Shown here: positions 16,571 through 26,035 of the stretch, one piece after another | How positions within the stretch are numbered: the stretch's first letter is position 1 | Layout of the letters: each line of letters begins with the position of its first letter | NCBI GenBank assembly: GCA_905221605.1 | Contig: CAJNDS010002190.1 | Coordinates: forward strand, 197,501 to 230,000 | Direction: 5' to 3' | Length of the DNA stretch: 32,500 nucleotides | DNA from: Symbiodinium natans | Lineage: Eukaryota > Sar > Dinophyceae > Suessiales > Symbiodiniaceae | Program-made: the position numbers and the translations under genes | Notes under the pieces: generated by a model | The model's database searches: none | What the model was told of the DNA's origin: nothing | What the model saw: the letters and a program-made list of their open reading frames with translations, nothing else

Positions 16571-16662
16571 GGTGGAGAATTTTTGGTAGGCTTACAACGC
16601 CTACGTAGAGTTCGTGGTTTCGAAAGGGTTGGGGATTAGGGTTCTATGGGGCCGAAATGGAC

Positions 16663-16728
16663 AGGGGGGGAGGGGCGGGCTGCTTCATGGGCAATTTTAA
16701 TTTTGGGGCCTCCCTTCCAGTACTTGTC
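16663..16728 (-). CDS. Internal coding exon, Lys-rich
   Basis: 22 codons: DKYWKGGPKIKIAHEAARPS then PP. Strong composition. Acceptor CAAAGACAG|G, donor CCT|GTCCAT. Phase 0/0. Confidence 0.75.
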
Positions 16729-17000
16729 CTGTCTTTGATTATCGGGACAAGAAAAGGACGGAAAAACAAGACCAGCCACCCAAAAAACTGAAGGCCCTAT
16801 ATGACCTGCCCAGCTCACGCCTATGCCATGCACTCCTCTCCCTACAACGTATAGATATATGTAGAAGGCTTGGGGTTTAGGGTTTAGGGTTCAGGGAGTA
16901 CATGAGAGCACCTCGTTTTTTGGGAGAGATTCATGTTCAAGAGAGGGCCAACTGCTGCTTAGGGGTCTTGCCGTCTACGGAGTGGCTAGGCTGCCCAGTA

Positions 17001-17095
17001 GCCTAGGCTTAAAAAGGGTGCCCTTTTTTGCTTAAAGGGGTTTATAAGGGAACCTAAACCCCCCAAAAAGGGAATAAGGGTACTACTGGGGCCTC
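17001..17095 (+). repeat. Dispersed repeat R1, intact copy
   Basis: Same order of blocks as 11635-11735. It carries CCTAAACCCCCC between the GGGAACC and AAAAAGGG blocks, a possible seed for the telomere array found at this spot in the 30871-31005 copy. Confidence 0.7.
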
Positions 17096-17168
17096 GACGT
17101 CTAAGGGGCTTAGGTCATGGGGATTGGGGGGTGGGGGAGGCTGCAAGGGGTGTCTGTACACCCTAAAC

Positions 17169-17251
17169 CCCAACAACCTCCAAACAACAGGGGATATGTT
17201 TAGGCTCCATGTGGGGGGTGTTTGATCTGAATTCACCCTCTTGGGGCCTCT
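17169..17251 (-). CDS. Internal coding exon
   Basis: 27 codons: RPQEGEFRSNTPHMEPKHIP then CCLEVVG. Acceptor ATACTGCAAG|, donor GGG|GTTTAGGG. Phase in 1, out 0; the join to 17315-17369 is unresolved. Confidence 0.7.
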
Positions 17252-17314
17252 CTTGCAGTATATCGCTTTCAAACCCTAAACCCCAAACCGTAAACCCTAA
17301 ACCCTAAACCCTAC

Positions 17315-17369
17315 AAGCAAGCTGTAGCCTGGCCAGCCCTCGCCCGAGCGTGCTGCAGCGCACGCATGG
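17315..17369 (-). CDS. Internal coding exon, Ala/Arg-rich
   Basis: Reads MRALQHARARAGQATAC. Acceptor CATGGCAG|, donor |GTAGGG. Phase in 1, out 2. Joins 17494-17588 upstream in phase. Confidence 0.65.
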
Positions 17370-17493
17370 CTGCCATGGGCGCAAACCCTAAGCTACGCGC
17401 CCGAAGCCCTCAACAAAGTCTCCTGGCTCCTTTAAGAAAACATTGGGTTTGGTTTGGAGTTTAGGGCTTTGGCTTTTTTCCAGCCCCTAACAC

Positions 17494-17588
17494 TGAGGGT
17501 TCTTAACGAAACTCCCGCATTCCCCCACATGTGAGTTCTCGAGGTGTATGATCCAATCTGCATTTCAGTGAGCGAGCTTTCCATACAC
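17494..17588 (-). CDS. Internal coding exon, 95 nt
   Basis: 31 codons: CMESSLTEMQIGSYTSRTHM then WGNAGVSLRTL. Acceptor CCCTTTGCAG|G (good), donor |GTGTTAGGGG. Phase in 2, out 1. Earlier donors are possible. Confidence 0.75.
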
Positions 17589-18444
17589 CTGCAAAGGGCC
17601 GATAGGAATCGGGGTTCCCAGCCCCATTCCCGTTTAGGGTCCTAAGCCCAAAACCCTACACCCTAGTTTAGGGTTCATTTAGGGCGTTCGGATTCAGGGC
17701 GTGGGGTCGAAATTCCCAATTGGGGCTGTTTAGGGTGCAGGGTGTAGGGGTTCGGCTTTGGGGGGGGGGGGGGGGGGGGGGTCAGCAGCTGGAAGTTGTC
17801 CGACGGCTGACCCCAGGAACCGGGATAGACAAGGCGAGAGTCCCATCTGGGGTTTACGAAAATGGGGACCCCGAAAAATCGACCCCCCAAATAGTCGGAT
17901 CCCCCTTAAAACATGGACTCAAGAAGGTGCTCCTAATACCCTAAACCCTAAACCCTAAACCCTAAACCCTAAACCCTAAACCCTAAACCCTAAACCCTAA
18001 ACCCTAAACCCTAAACCCTAAACCTAGATCCCAATAAGGGTACCCATGACATCGTAAACCCCCATATGGAGAACCGTCGAACTCGAGCCTGTCAGGCTTC
18101 AGCTTAGCTGAACCCTGAAACCCTTACAAGCACTTAAACGAGACAATGGTACAAAACTCTAAACCAACAAGTCCATAGAAATCGAAAAAAACAAAACTAA
18201 ACAAAAAGAAGCTCTGACAACCCCAAAAATAATGAGAGATGCTGGTGACTTTTTCTTTGACATTTGTATACGGACGCAGAGTTTAAAGTTCAAACTATTT
18301 GTTTCATAATGTTCGGCGCAGGGCCTATCAGAATTTTTGGAGGTCCCGGGTTTGGGGCTTAAGGGTTTGACTTTTACAGGGTTCTGGGGCTCTGGGCTGG
18401 GGGGTTTAGGGTTGAGGGTTTAGGGTTTAGTGATTTGGATCTTC
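17589..18444 (-). other. Non-coding stretch with arrays and poly-G
   Basis: Plus strand: weak TTTAGGG-like DNA 17630-17750, a G21 run 17760-17780, an R2-like segment 17885-17937 interrupted by a perfect CCCTAAA array 17938-18022, then about 300 bp of AT-rich unique DNA (18110-18330) with no gene seen. Confidence 0.5.
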
Positions 18445-18484
18445 TTGGTGCCCAGCTGTGTTCTTCCGATCCAACGGTGAGGGC
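18445..18484 (-). CDS. Possible coding exon
   Basis: Reads PSPLDRKNTAGHQ in the frame that continues exon 19288-19319 (in phase 2); ALTVGSEEHSWAP in another. Acceptor CCGCACAG|G. Donor not GT (GA as drawn). Confidence 0.4.
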
Positions 18485-19287
18485 CTGTGCGGTGTGGGAG
18501 GTCGGACTGGTGTGATTTAGGGGCCTAAATGATTAGAACAGGGTTTTGGGATATTTTGGAGTATAAGTATAGAGGGACCATAAGGGAATTAGCGTTTTGG
18601 GTTTTGGGGTTTGGGGTTAAGGGTTTAGGTTTCAGGGTTAGGGTATGTTCTCAAGACCTGTTAATGGAGGCGCCCTTATGATTAGAATAGCGTTTGGGCG
18701 ATTCTATAGTGAAGTTCTTTTGGGACGTTGGGTCCAGAAGGGAACACTATTCACGGGGGGGGTGGTGGGGGTGAGGGGGGGGTGTGGGGCGGGGGCCGTT
18801 GGGGGGGAGGGCGGGGTGCTGGGGAGAGGGGGGAGGGGGCGGGGGCGGGGAGGGGGGGGGGGGGGGGGGGGGCGGGGGGGGGGGGGGGGGGGGGGGAAAG
18901 AGCAATCCTAAGCCCTAAACCCTCAACCCCATAAACCCTCAACCCTTAATCTAAGCCCTGAACCCGAAACCCTACACCCTGCTTGATAGCATTGAGTTTC
19001 ATTCATTGGCGCGTCCAAGCCTGAAGCCCACCAAACCCTAAAGCGCTGAACCGCACTTAAGCCCTGAAGCCCCAAAGCCCAATTATCCCACATTACACGA
19101 CCACCGTAAACCCGGCTCGTGGTTTAGGGTGGAGGAAATCTCAACTGCTCTTACACCTCAAGCCCGAAAGCCCTGAAATCCGACAACCACAAAAGAAAGA
19201 AACCCTAAAGCCCTGAAACCCTAAAGCCCTATAACCCTAAGGCTCTACACCACTAAACCCCAAAACCCAAAACCCAAAACTCTAAAC
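18485..19287 (-). other. Non-coding stretch, G-rich microsatellite
   Basis: Holds two segments sharing ATGATTAGAA (18530, 18677; a related ATAATTAGAACA is at 26851), a 140-bp G-rich tract 18757-18898 with long pure-G runs, and decayed CCCTAAA DNA 18905-19280. No exon placed. Confidence 0.5.
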
Positions 19288-19319
19288 CGGGCTTCTGTGC
19301 AACACTTGCGCAATTGAAG
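19288..19319 (-). CDS. Short internal coding exon
   Basis: Reads LQLRKCCTEA. Acceptor CCCTGAAG|, donor |GTTTAGAG. Phase in 0, out 2. Fourth member of the in-phase run 20008-19288. Confidence 0.6.
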
Positions 19320-19607
19320 CTTCAGGGACAGTTCCAGGTGAGTAGGGTTTAGTACCTTTGCTTATGTTTAGGGTTTGGGGTGTAGGGTTTAGGGCTTAGG
19401 GTTTAGGGCTTAGGGCTTAGGGTTTAGGGTTGCACAGGGCTGCCCTGCCGCACCTACAACTTCACTGATAACTACCCATGAGTCGACTCAACCTCCTGCT
19501 TGCTACACCCTGAATACTAAACCCTACGCCCTAGTTAAGCCCTAAACCCTAAACCCTAAACCCTAGACCCTAAACCCTCTAAGCCCTAAAGACCTAAACC
19601 CTGAAAC

Positions 19608-19709
19608 CGCAGTTGTTGTGTTTTTGTTTTTCTGGTCTTGGGCCGCAGCAGGTAGCGGCAGACGCCATCCAGGAGGTCCTTCCCAAAAGGCACGCGGAGT
19701 TTCATGGAA
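19608..19709 (-). CDS. Internal coding exon, 102 nt
   Basis: Phase-compatible frame reads FHETPRAFWEGPPGWRLPLP then AAAQDQKNKNTTTA. A second open frame (SMKLRVPFGKDLLDGVCRYL...) is also protein-like but does not fit its neighbours. Acceptor CAAAACAG|, donor |GTTTCAGGG. Phase 0/0. Confidence 0.7.
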
Positions 19710-19762
19710 CTGTTTTGGGTTTGGGGCTTAGTAGCCGGGCTTAGGGCTCCTGAACACAAAAC

Positions 19763-19872
19763 CTTGCACGCAAGAAGTGCGTGCATGGCGTATCGGCGCG
19801 TATGCGCTGCACGGGACGGCGCAGTGCTTGGGCCTAAGAACCGCCGTTTCGGGCGCGAGAGTTGCGCAGCGA
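19763..19872 (-). CDS. Internal coding exon, 110 nt, basic
   Basis: 36 codons: AAQLSRPKRRFLGPSTAPSR then AAHTRRYAMHALLACK. Acceptor ATCTTACAG|, donor AAG|GTTTTG. Phase in 1, out 0. Arg-rich. Confidence 0.7.
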
Positions 19873-19950
19873 CTGTAAGATGAAAACATAGAACCCTAAA
19901 CCCTAAACCCTCAACCCTCAACCCTAAATCCTAAACCTTAAACCTCAAAC

Positions 19951-20008
19951 CTGAAATGCAAGGCTCCGGCAAACACACATTCGGGCTTTGGGCGAAAGCA
20001 TGCCCGAG
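19951..20008 (-). CDS. Internal coding exon
   Basis: 19 codons: LGHAFAQSPNVCLPEPCIS. Acceptor TGGTCTCAG|, donor |GTTTGAGG. Phase in 0, out 1; it joins 19763-19872 in frame. Confidence 0.7.
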
Positions 20009-20096
20009 CTGAGACCACACACCTTGAGGATTCAGGGCCTGTCGCTTTAGGGTTTAGGGTTAGGGTTCAGGGTTTAGGGATTTGGGGAAATTAAGG

Positions 20097-20200
20097 TTGG
20101 GACGTTCCCCCCTACACTAGCAGTCCTAAATGGGGATGAAGGAATAGGGGGTAACTATGATCCCTATTAAAGACTGTTAGTATAAGGGGGAACATCCCAA
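20097..20200. mobile_element. MITE-like element, family C, second full copy
   Basis: 104 bp, ends TTGGGACGTTCCCCCC and GGGGGAACATCCCAA. The interior shares CTATGATCCCTA with the copy at 16469-16570. Confidence 0.85.
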
Positions 20201-20339
20201 CCATTGAGTTTTAGCTTTCGTCAGCCTTTCCTTCCTCGCCGAAGCACAGGCATCCGCTCGGGTCTCCCACCCTAAACCCTAAACCCTAAACCTTAATTAC
20301 TAAACCCTAAACCCTAAACCCCGCAATGAAAGCATGAAC

Positions 20340-20975
20340 TCAAGATTCAATAGGTGACAGGCGTGTGCATGATTCGCATGAACTGGACGCATGCATTAAT
20401 AGTACGAAGAGAGAAGTGAATACAAATAATATTATGAGAGCGCGCAATAATATTATTGTATGCGCTCTTCCTTTTAGTTTATTTGTAAAGAGCGCGTTAA
20501 TAGTAATATAATTGTAAGCGCGGGAAAAGAAGAATATTATAATAACCCCGCGCGTATAGAAAGAACGAAATAATGTAGGAAAAAGCCCTAATTTAGATAT
20601 CTTTTCATGGGGCTTTTTCTCCATCACCAGTAAACATTAGAATTATAGTATTATAAGGGGGCAATATTAATAGTACTTTGTGGCCCCCTTATAAACCCCT
20701 TAATAATAATACCAATGGCCCGGGCAAATATTATATCTTATTAGAAGCCCGGGGAAAAAGGGCAAATTTTATTAATTAAAATCGTGCATCGTTTCACTCT
20801 TTACATTTTAAATATAAAATTGTATGCCCTTTTGGTAGTATTAAAACGGGCGTATAAAGAGAGAGAAATAGACGCCCTAACATTCATTTCGTTCATTACG
20901 TTCTCCTTTCACGCTCATAATATTAACTTCGTGCGTCATTCACATGTTCACTCCTTACAAGATAAATATTAGTAT
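20340..20975. other. AT-rich block of GC-stemmed hairpins, organelle-like
   Basis: At least seven inverted repeats in a row, each a GC-rich stem around an AT-rich loop: 20437-43/20462-68, 20518-24/20547-53, 20580-88/20610-18, 20651-62/20683-94 (12 bp perfect), 20719-25/20747-53, 20755-64/20825-33, 20848-53/20872-77. Composition is unlike the rest of the window. It resembles organellar intergenic DNA (a possible NUMT/NUPT). No organellar gene recognised. Confidence 0.65.
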
Positions 20976-21240
20976 TAAACCCAAAACCGGCAGGGTCTAT
21001 CTGGCCACGGCCTAGACGAAAGACAGCCTCCAACCCCCTTAAGCCCAAGAACGCCAACCTTCTGTCTAAAGCCCTCAACCCTAAACCCTACACCGTAAAC
21101 CCCAAAAAATCCTGAAACCCTGAAGCCCAGAAGCCACCCAAGCCCTAAACACTTACCAAACCCTAAAACCCCAAAACACCAAAACCGACCCCAAACCCTG
21201 AGACAGCGAAACCCTCCAAACCGAGACCCCAAACCCTCAA

Positions 21241-21395
21241 CCCCAAACCCTAAACCCCAAACCCTAAACCCCAGACCCTAAACCCCAAACCCTAAACCCT
21301 AAACCCCAAACCCTTAACCCCAAACCCTGAACCCCAAACCCTAAACCCTAAACCCAAACCCTAACCCCCAAACCCCCCAACCCTAAACCCTAAAC
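21241..21395. repeat. CCCTAAA/CCCCAAA mixed array
   Basis: Alternating heptamer variants with several CCCCAAA units. On the minus strand it is the 5' part of the intron after exon 21396-21452. 20976-21240 upstream of it is decayed CCCTAAA DNA without a gene. Confidence 0.85.
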
Positions 21396-21452
21396 CTCTC
21401 CTGCACGCCTTTGTTCTTGTAGGCGGAGCCTCAGAGGCGCTTCCAAAGAGAG
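21396..21452 (-). CDS. Internal coding exon
   Basis: 18 codons: LFGSASEAPPTRTKACRR. Acceptor CTCGGTAG|, donor |GTTTAGGG. Phase in 1, out 1. Confidence 0.75.
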
Positions 21453-21544
21453 CTACCGAGTGCGGTTTAGGGTTTAGGGTTTGGGGTTTAGGGTTTAGGG
21501 TTTAGGGTTTAGGGTTTAGGGTTCAGGGTTCAGGGTGTTAAGGG

Positions 21545-21701
21545 TACTTGGAGGTTCATGGGCACCGTAAAACCCTATTCATGGAGGTTCATGGTTGCAT
21601 ATAACCCCAATTAGGCTTTAGGGTTTAGGGTTTAGGGTTTTGGGTTTAGGCTTCTAAGTGCAGTTCTGATTGGGCTTATAAGTACCCTGCACCTCCAAGT
21701 A
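21545..21701. mobile_element. MITE family A, copy split by telomere repeats
   Basis: Ends TACTTGGAGGTTCATGGGCA and TACCCTGCACCTCCAAGTA match family A, but the interior carries TTTAGGG repeats at 21613-21650, making it 157 bp. Confidence 0.65.
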
Positions 21702-22027
21702 TATAAGGGTAGTTTCAGGGTGCCCTTCATATGGGCCCTCAAAACGGGACCCCTTATGTATCCCTTATATACCCTAAAGCCCCTTTCAGAGTCCAATTTA
21801 AAGAAGGTAGGGAACCATACGAAGGGACCGTGAGTCTACCCTTAGACTGTTTGGGTGTTGAGGTGTTTGGGTGTTTAGGGTGTCAATTTTAACTTTCTGG
21901 TTCTTGACCGGTAATTGGGGTACTAGGCAATCCATCAATAGGTGAGGGTTTCGGGGGCATAAGGTACCTAATTCCCTACACTCCCATACAACCTTTTCGT
22001 TTCCCTTGAACCGTACGTAAGTGAACC

Positions 22028-22173
22028 CGGGCTCCTAAACCCTAAGCCCTAAGCCCTAAGCCCTAAGCCCTAAGCCCTAAGCCCTAAACCCTAAACCCTA
22101 AACCCTAAACCCTAAACCCTAAGCCCTAAGCCCTAAGCCCTAAGCCCTAAACCCTAAGCCCTTAACCCTGAAC
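22028..22173. repeat. CCCTAAG-rich array (TTAGGGC variant)
   Basis: Two blocks of pure CCCTAAG units flank a block of CCCTAAA units. Segregated variant blocks indicate tandem duplication. Confidence 0.85.
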
Positions 22174-22230
22174 CCGACACCCACAGAACCAACAGTCGAA
22201 GCCTTCCATTTTCGGCCCTACAACCGAGTC
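22174..22230 (-). CDS. Internal coding exon with CWFCGC motif
   Basis: 19 codons: DSVVGPKMEGFDCWFCGCR. The C-x2-C-x-C spacing could be part of a metal-binding site, but one half-site is not enough to say. Acceptor CTTATTCAG|G, donor CGG|GTTCAGGG. Phase 0/0. Confidence 0.75.
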
Positions 22231-22538
22231 CTGAATAAGCGAGAGGGCCTTGGGGTTTAGGGATTCGGGTGCGAAGACAGCAGTGGGTGGATTTATGGCA
22301 CTTGGGCTTCTAGGGCTTAGCTGTAGCACCCAAAAAAGCTCGCGTTTAGGGTTACTCATCATGAATCTCCTGACGGATCTTCTTCCATGTTGCCCTGAAT
22401 GGGGTGTTTTTTTTGGGGCACAGGCAAGGAGAAGGGTGCTTCTTAACCCTAAACCCTAAACCCTAAACCCTGAACCCTAAACCCTAAACCCTGAACCCTA
22501 AACCTTTCATGATTTCATGCCGCTCAGACAAAGCTTAC

Positions 22539-22579
22539 GCGGCAGCAGAAGCCTGCGTGTCTGAACTGCAGCCAAACCC
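22539..22579 (-). CDS. Internal coding exon
   Basis: Reads GFGCSSDTQASAA. Acceptor CAGTGCAG|G, donor |GTAAGC (consensus). Phase in 0, out 2. Confidence 0.7.
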
Positions 22580-22818
22580 CTGCACTGTGACTAGGCTTAG
22601 GGTTTAGGGGTTTAGGGGTTTAGGGTTTAGGGTTTAGGGCTTAGGGTTTAGGGTTTAGGGTTTAGGGTTTAAGATTTAGGGTTTAGGGATTAGGGTTTAA
22701 GGTTTAGGCTTGGGGGAAGCCCTGAAACCCCAAAACCTTGAACCTTGCCTCCCTACTTCGCCGAAACCCTAAACCCTAACCCTAAACCCTAAGCCCTGAA
22801 CCCTAAACCCTGAAGCCT

Positions 22819-22893
22819 AAACCCCAAACCCCAAACCCCAAACCCCAAACCCCAAACCCCAAACCCCAAACCCCAAACCCCAAACCCCAAACC
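22819..22893. repeat. CCCCAAA homogeneous array
   Basis: About ten uninterrupted CCCCAAA units inside CCCTAAA DNA; the complement of the TTTGGGG block at 23819-23980. Confidence 0.9.
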
Positions 22894-23022
22894 CTAAACC
22901 CTAAACCCTAAACCCTAAACCCGAAACCCTAAACCCTAAACCCGAAACCCTAAACCCTAGACCCTAGACCCTAAACCCAACCCTAACCTCCCCCCCCCTC
23001 TCCGGGCGGGCAGCCCATAAAC

Positions 23023-23066
23023 AAAGGACAGAAAGTGCGCGCCAGAGTCGACCGGCGGATCGCCCC
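23023..23066 (-). CDS. Probable coding exon
   Basis: Reads GAIRRSTLARTFCP. Acceptor CAATCTTAG|G, donor |GTTTATGG. Phase in 0, out 2. Frame and donor are uncertain. Confidence 0.45.
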
Positions 23067-23634
23067 CTAAGATTGGCAGACACTTAGGGTTTAGGGTTTA
23101 GGGTTTAGGGTTCCGTGCGTGTTTGGGCATCTTTCGAGTTCTTTATTTGTGTTGTTGTGTCTTTTTTTGAATTCAGGTTGGGTTTAGGGTTTAGGGTTCA
23201 GGATTTAGGGTTTAGGGTTAGGATCTAGGGTTCTAAGGTGTAGGGTTTAGGGTTTGGGCGGGCGCTTGAATAACAGAAGCCCTCATGCTGGCTCTGACTA
23301 GTATAACACAATCAAGAGAGAGCTTCCGTCCAGAACCTCCGAGCCCTACCTGGAAGTTCATGGGCACTTGCAAGGGGTTAGAAGTACCCTTAAAGAGCTC
23401 ATAACCATAGTTACCATACTTAGACCCCTACTTGTAAGCACCCATGAACCTCCAAGTAAGGATTTATTTCTAGGTACCCTATATTCTACCCAGAACTACT
23501 AGTTGCTTAGCAAACAATAATAACTCCTATATTACCCTTATAAGGAAGAATGTTTGTACTTTGTTTTTTGGGGGGTTCTTAAGCAGTTTGTAGAGAACCC
23601 CCAAACCCTAAACCCTACACCCTAAACCCTAAAC
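23067..23634 (-). other. Intron with family A MITE
   Basis: Plus strand: TTTAGGG arrays 23085-23112 and 23180-23260, the MITE 23347-23458, a segment near 23565 with TTGGGGGGTTCTTAAGCA shared in part with 32170-32190, and CCCTAAA DNA 23602-23634. Confidence 0.55.
23347..23458. mobile_element. MITE-like element, family A copy 2
   Basis: 112 bp, the same length as copy 1. Ends TACCTGGAAGTTCATGGGCA and CCCATGAACCTCCAAGTA. Confidence 0.8.
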
Positions 23635-23744
23635 CCTTCGGGAATATACAAGGTGTCGAATGCCTTCTTTTCCCTCCAAAGAAACAGTGAGATTATTTTG
23701 TTACGGGCCTGTCGGCCGAGGTTCAACATGCTTACGTAGAATAC
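23635..23744 (-). CDS. Internal coding exon, 110 nt, the most convincing of all
   Basis: 36 codons: VFYVSMLNLGRQARNKIISL then FLWREKKAFDTLYIPE. Clearly protein-like with a basic amphipathic centre. Acceptor CATGCACCAG|G, donor |GTTTAGGG. Phase in 0, out 2. No family recognised. Confidence 0.88.
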
Positions 23745-23818
23745 CTGGTGCATGCTTTTTTTGGTTGGGTTCAGGGTTTGGGGTTTGGGGTTTAGGGTTT
23801 AGGGTTTAGGGTTTAGGG

Positions 23819-23980
23819 TTTGGGGTTTGGGGTTTGGGGTTTGGGGTTTGGGGTTTGGGGTTTGGGGTTTGGGGTTTGGGGTTTGGGGTTTGGGGTTTGG
23901 GGTTTGGGGTTTGGGGTTTGGGGTTTGGGGTTTGGGGTTTGGGGTTTGGGGTTTGGGGTTTGGGGTTTGGGGTTTGGGGT
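23819..23980. repeat. TTTGGGG homogeneous array
   Basis: About 23 uninterrupted TTTGGGG heptamers, the longest pure variant block in the window. Confidence 0.95.
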
Positions 23981-24054
23981 TAGGGTTTACGGTTTAGCCC
24001 CCTCCCCCTCATACTCGTAGTCCTTGACTCTAACGCCGATCCCAAACGCCAGAC

Positions 24055-24180
24055 AACCTAGGAATAAAAAGGGTTTAGGGTTTAGGGTTTAAGCTTTAGG
24101 GTTTACAGGGGGCTTACAAGGGAGCCTAAGCCTTACAGAAAGTCAGAAAGTGAATAAGGGCCAACTCCGGGTCCTTGTAG
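24055..24180 (+). repeat. Dispersed repeat R1 with telomere repeats inside
   Basis: After the AAAAAGGG block, the GTGCCCTTTTTGG segment of intact copies is replaced by about 35 bp of TTTAGGG/TTTAAGC repeats. R1 then resumes (GGGGGCTTACAAGGG...GGGTCCTTGTAG). Confidence 0.7.
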
Positions 24181-24257
24181 TCCTAAACCCTAAACCCTAA
24201 ACCCTAAACCCTAAACCCTAAACCCTAAACCCTAAACCCTAAACCCTAAACCCTAAC

Positions 24258-24348
24258 CCCACGCAGGGCGTCTTGTCTCTCGCATGGGGGGCGCAACTTG
24301 CCCACGAGACCGCACCTTCGGGTTTTCGGTAATTAAAAACTGCCTGGT
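24258..24348 (-). CDS. Internal coding exon
   Basis: 29 codons: QAVFNYRKPEGAVSWASCAP then HARDKTPCV. Acceptor ATCTTGCAG|, donor |GTTAGGG. Phase in 1, out 2. Confidence 0.8.
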
Positions 24349-24565
24349 CTGCAAGATGCAAGGATGAGTAGGGTTCAGAACTCAGGGTTTAGGGTTTAGG
24401 GTTTGGGGTTTAGGGTTTAGGGTTTAGGGTTTAGGGTTTAGGGTTTAGGGTTTAGGGTTTAGGGTTTAGGGTTTAGGGTTCTGGGATGACGGTCCAGCGC
24501 AGAGCAAAAGCCCTGTAAGGTTTGGAGGTTTTGAGGGTTTCAGAAGGGTTTAGGGTTTAGGGCTC

Positions 24566-24676
24566 CTCAAATTTTGGGCACGCAGAACGGAAATTCCTGT
24601 GACGGCACTCAAGCGGCATCTGCTGACCGACAACCACGGGCCAACAGCTTCCATTCGGAAGGCCTGTTCGCCGGCG
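24566..24676 (-). CDS. Internal coding exon, 3' limit uncertain
   Basis: 36 codons: AGEQAFRMEAVGPWLSVSRC then RLSAVTGISVLRAQNL. Acceptor ACTTTTAG|. As drawn the donor is GA; internal GT donors (GTCAGC, GTCACA) would shorten it. Phase in 2. Confidence 0.65.
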
Positions 24677-24795
24677 CTAAAAGTTTCAAACCTCAGGTTT
24701 TTGGGAAAACAGATTCCGTCGCAAGGGCCCAGCGCTTCTAGGGGTTTGCACGGATGTGTAGTAACCCTAAACCCTAAATTTGAGATCTAGAGTAC

Positions 24796-24852
24796 AGGAT
24801 GTCGGACTCAGGAGAAACAAAAATGGCCAAACCCCACAGTCACAAAATCCCG
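24796..24852 (-). CDS. Possible coding exon
   Basis: Reads GFCDCGVWPFLFLLSPTS. Acceptor TCTAAAAG|, donor |GTACTC. Phase in 1, out 1. Confidence 0.35.
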
Positions 24853-25147
24853 CTTTTAGATTTAGGGTTTGCGGTTTAAGGTCGCCTGTCGGCTGCCAAC
24901 AAACTCTAAACCCGAAACCCTACACCTCAACGTGTCAGGACTTTGTCAACAGGACCCTAAACTAAGCAGGAAAAGCCCTAAACCCTACAAAAACTAACAC
25001 CCCAAAGCCAGCCTCCGTCAGCGCGAAGGTCTCAGATGAGGCTCAGAGACGAGGGTCTTATGGGTTTCGGACTTAGGGTTTGGGGTTTAGGGTCTGGGGC
25101 TTGGGTCATATATAAAAGTGTCCCGGGGACGTTGTTGCTGCGAGAAC

Positions 25148-25195
25148 CTTGAAGGAGGACCCTGTCATGGTTGCATGGTCGTCGTTCGGAGTCAA
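25148..25195 (-). CDS. Probable coding exon
   Basis: 16 codons: LTPNDDHATMTGSSFK. Acceptor CCCAAAAG|, donor AAG|GTTCTC. Phase 0/0; a second frame is also open. Confidence 0.6.
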
Positions 25196-25336
25196 CTTTT
25201 GGGGATTTTGGGTGCGCAGGACTCCCTAAACCCTAAACCCTTAACCCTAAACCCTAAACCCTAAACCCTAAACCCTAACCCTAAATCCTAACCCTAAACC
25301 GAAACCCTAAACCCTACACCGTGGTCTAGTGTCTAC

Positions 25337-25422
25337 GGTTTCCCGCCCAGCTGCTCGCGACGGTAAGGACTGAGAATTTGTTGGTACATGCACCGCGATG
25401 GCTCGCGCCCAAAACACTTCTT
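25337..25422 (-). CDS. Internal coding exon, basic
   Basis: 28 codons: KKCFGREPSRCMYQQILSPY then RREQLGGK. Acceptor CAAGTGGCAG|, donor |GTAGAC. Phase in 0, out 2. Confidence 0.78.
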
Positions 25423-25440
25423 CTGCCACTTGACGGGTGT

Positions 25441-25554
25441 CCCTAAGGGTCCATGTACCTTATTGTTACTGTATGTACTTGGCCCCCAAAGTCCTTATGT
25501 AGGAAGTACTATAAGGCCCAAGTGTTCCCTATTTAGGTTCATGGACCCTTAGGG
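25441..25554. mobile_element. MITE-like element, family B
   Basis: 114 bp with 20-bp inverted ends (19 matching): 25441-25460 CCCTAAGGGTCCATGTACCT and 25535-25554. The inner arms (ACTTGG.../...GGCCCAAGT) also pair. Its ends begin with CCCTAA, like a telomere repeat. It sits 18 bp on the acceptor side of exon 25337-25422. Confidence 0.8.
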
Positions 25555-25705
25555 TTTTGGTGATATAGCATGGGCTTGGAGATGAGAGCCCGAGGCCCCC
25601 AACCAGGGCCTGTAGGACCCCTTTTGGAGCGGCACAAGAAGTTTGGGGTTTAGGGTTTAGGGCTAGGGTTTAGGGTTTAGGGTTCAGGGTTCAGGGTTTA
25701 GGGTC

Positions 25706-25828
25706 GTTGGGCGGCGCAGCATCAGCGGTCGAATTGATCCATCGCTAGTCGGAAGAACAGAGGAGGCACGGCCACCACGACTGGATCGAGTGGCAGCCCT
25801 TAGTGCCACTGGCAAACGCGCGCCGTGC
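25706..25828 (-). CDS. Coding exon, 123 nt, Arg/Ser-rich
   Basis: 40 codons: HGARLPVALRAATRSSRGGR then ASSVLPTSDGSIRPLMLRRP. Acceptor TGTACATAG|G. Donor GA (|GACCCTAAACCC) as drawn. Phase in 2, out 2. The frame is open upstream to 25875, so it may start further up. Confidence 0.6.
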
Positions 25829-26035
25829 CTATGTACATCCACCGATGGTAGTATAAGCAATCGGGAAAATATCATTTGGCCATCTCTCTGAACTATGGCC
25901 CCTTCTGGTGTCCTTATGCCAAAACGGGTGCCCTATTATTGAGGGATCCCAAAACACCCTAAACCCTAAACCCAAACCCTAAACCCTAAACCCTAAACTC
26001 TAAGCCTAAAGGGGACCCTAATTTAGAGAACTGAC

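Larger units (their letters stand above)
23745..24257 (-). other. Intron with TTTGGGG array and R1 copy
   Basis: Plus strand from the acceptor side: TTTAGGG then a long TTTGGGG block (23819-23980), short unique DNA, R1 copy 24055-24180 with telomere repeats inside it, and a CCCTAAA array 24182-24257 at the donor. Confidence 0.6.

Noticed and set aside
18645-18942. Gly/Pro ORFs across the G-rich tract
   Set aside because: Pure low-complexity translation of poly-G; the same holds for 28148-28547 and 13598-13852.
23820-24020. ORF of repeated GFGVWGL units
   Set aside because: Direct translation of the TTTGGGG array; no coding evidence.
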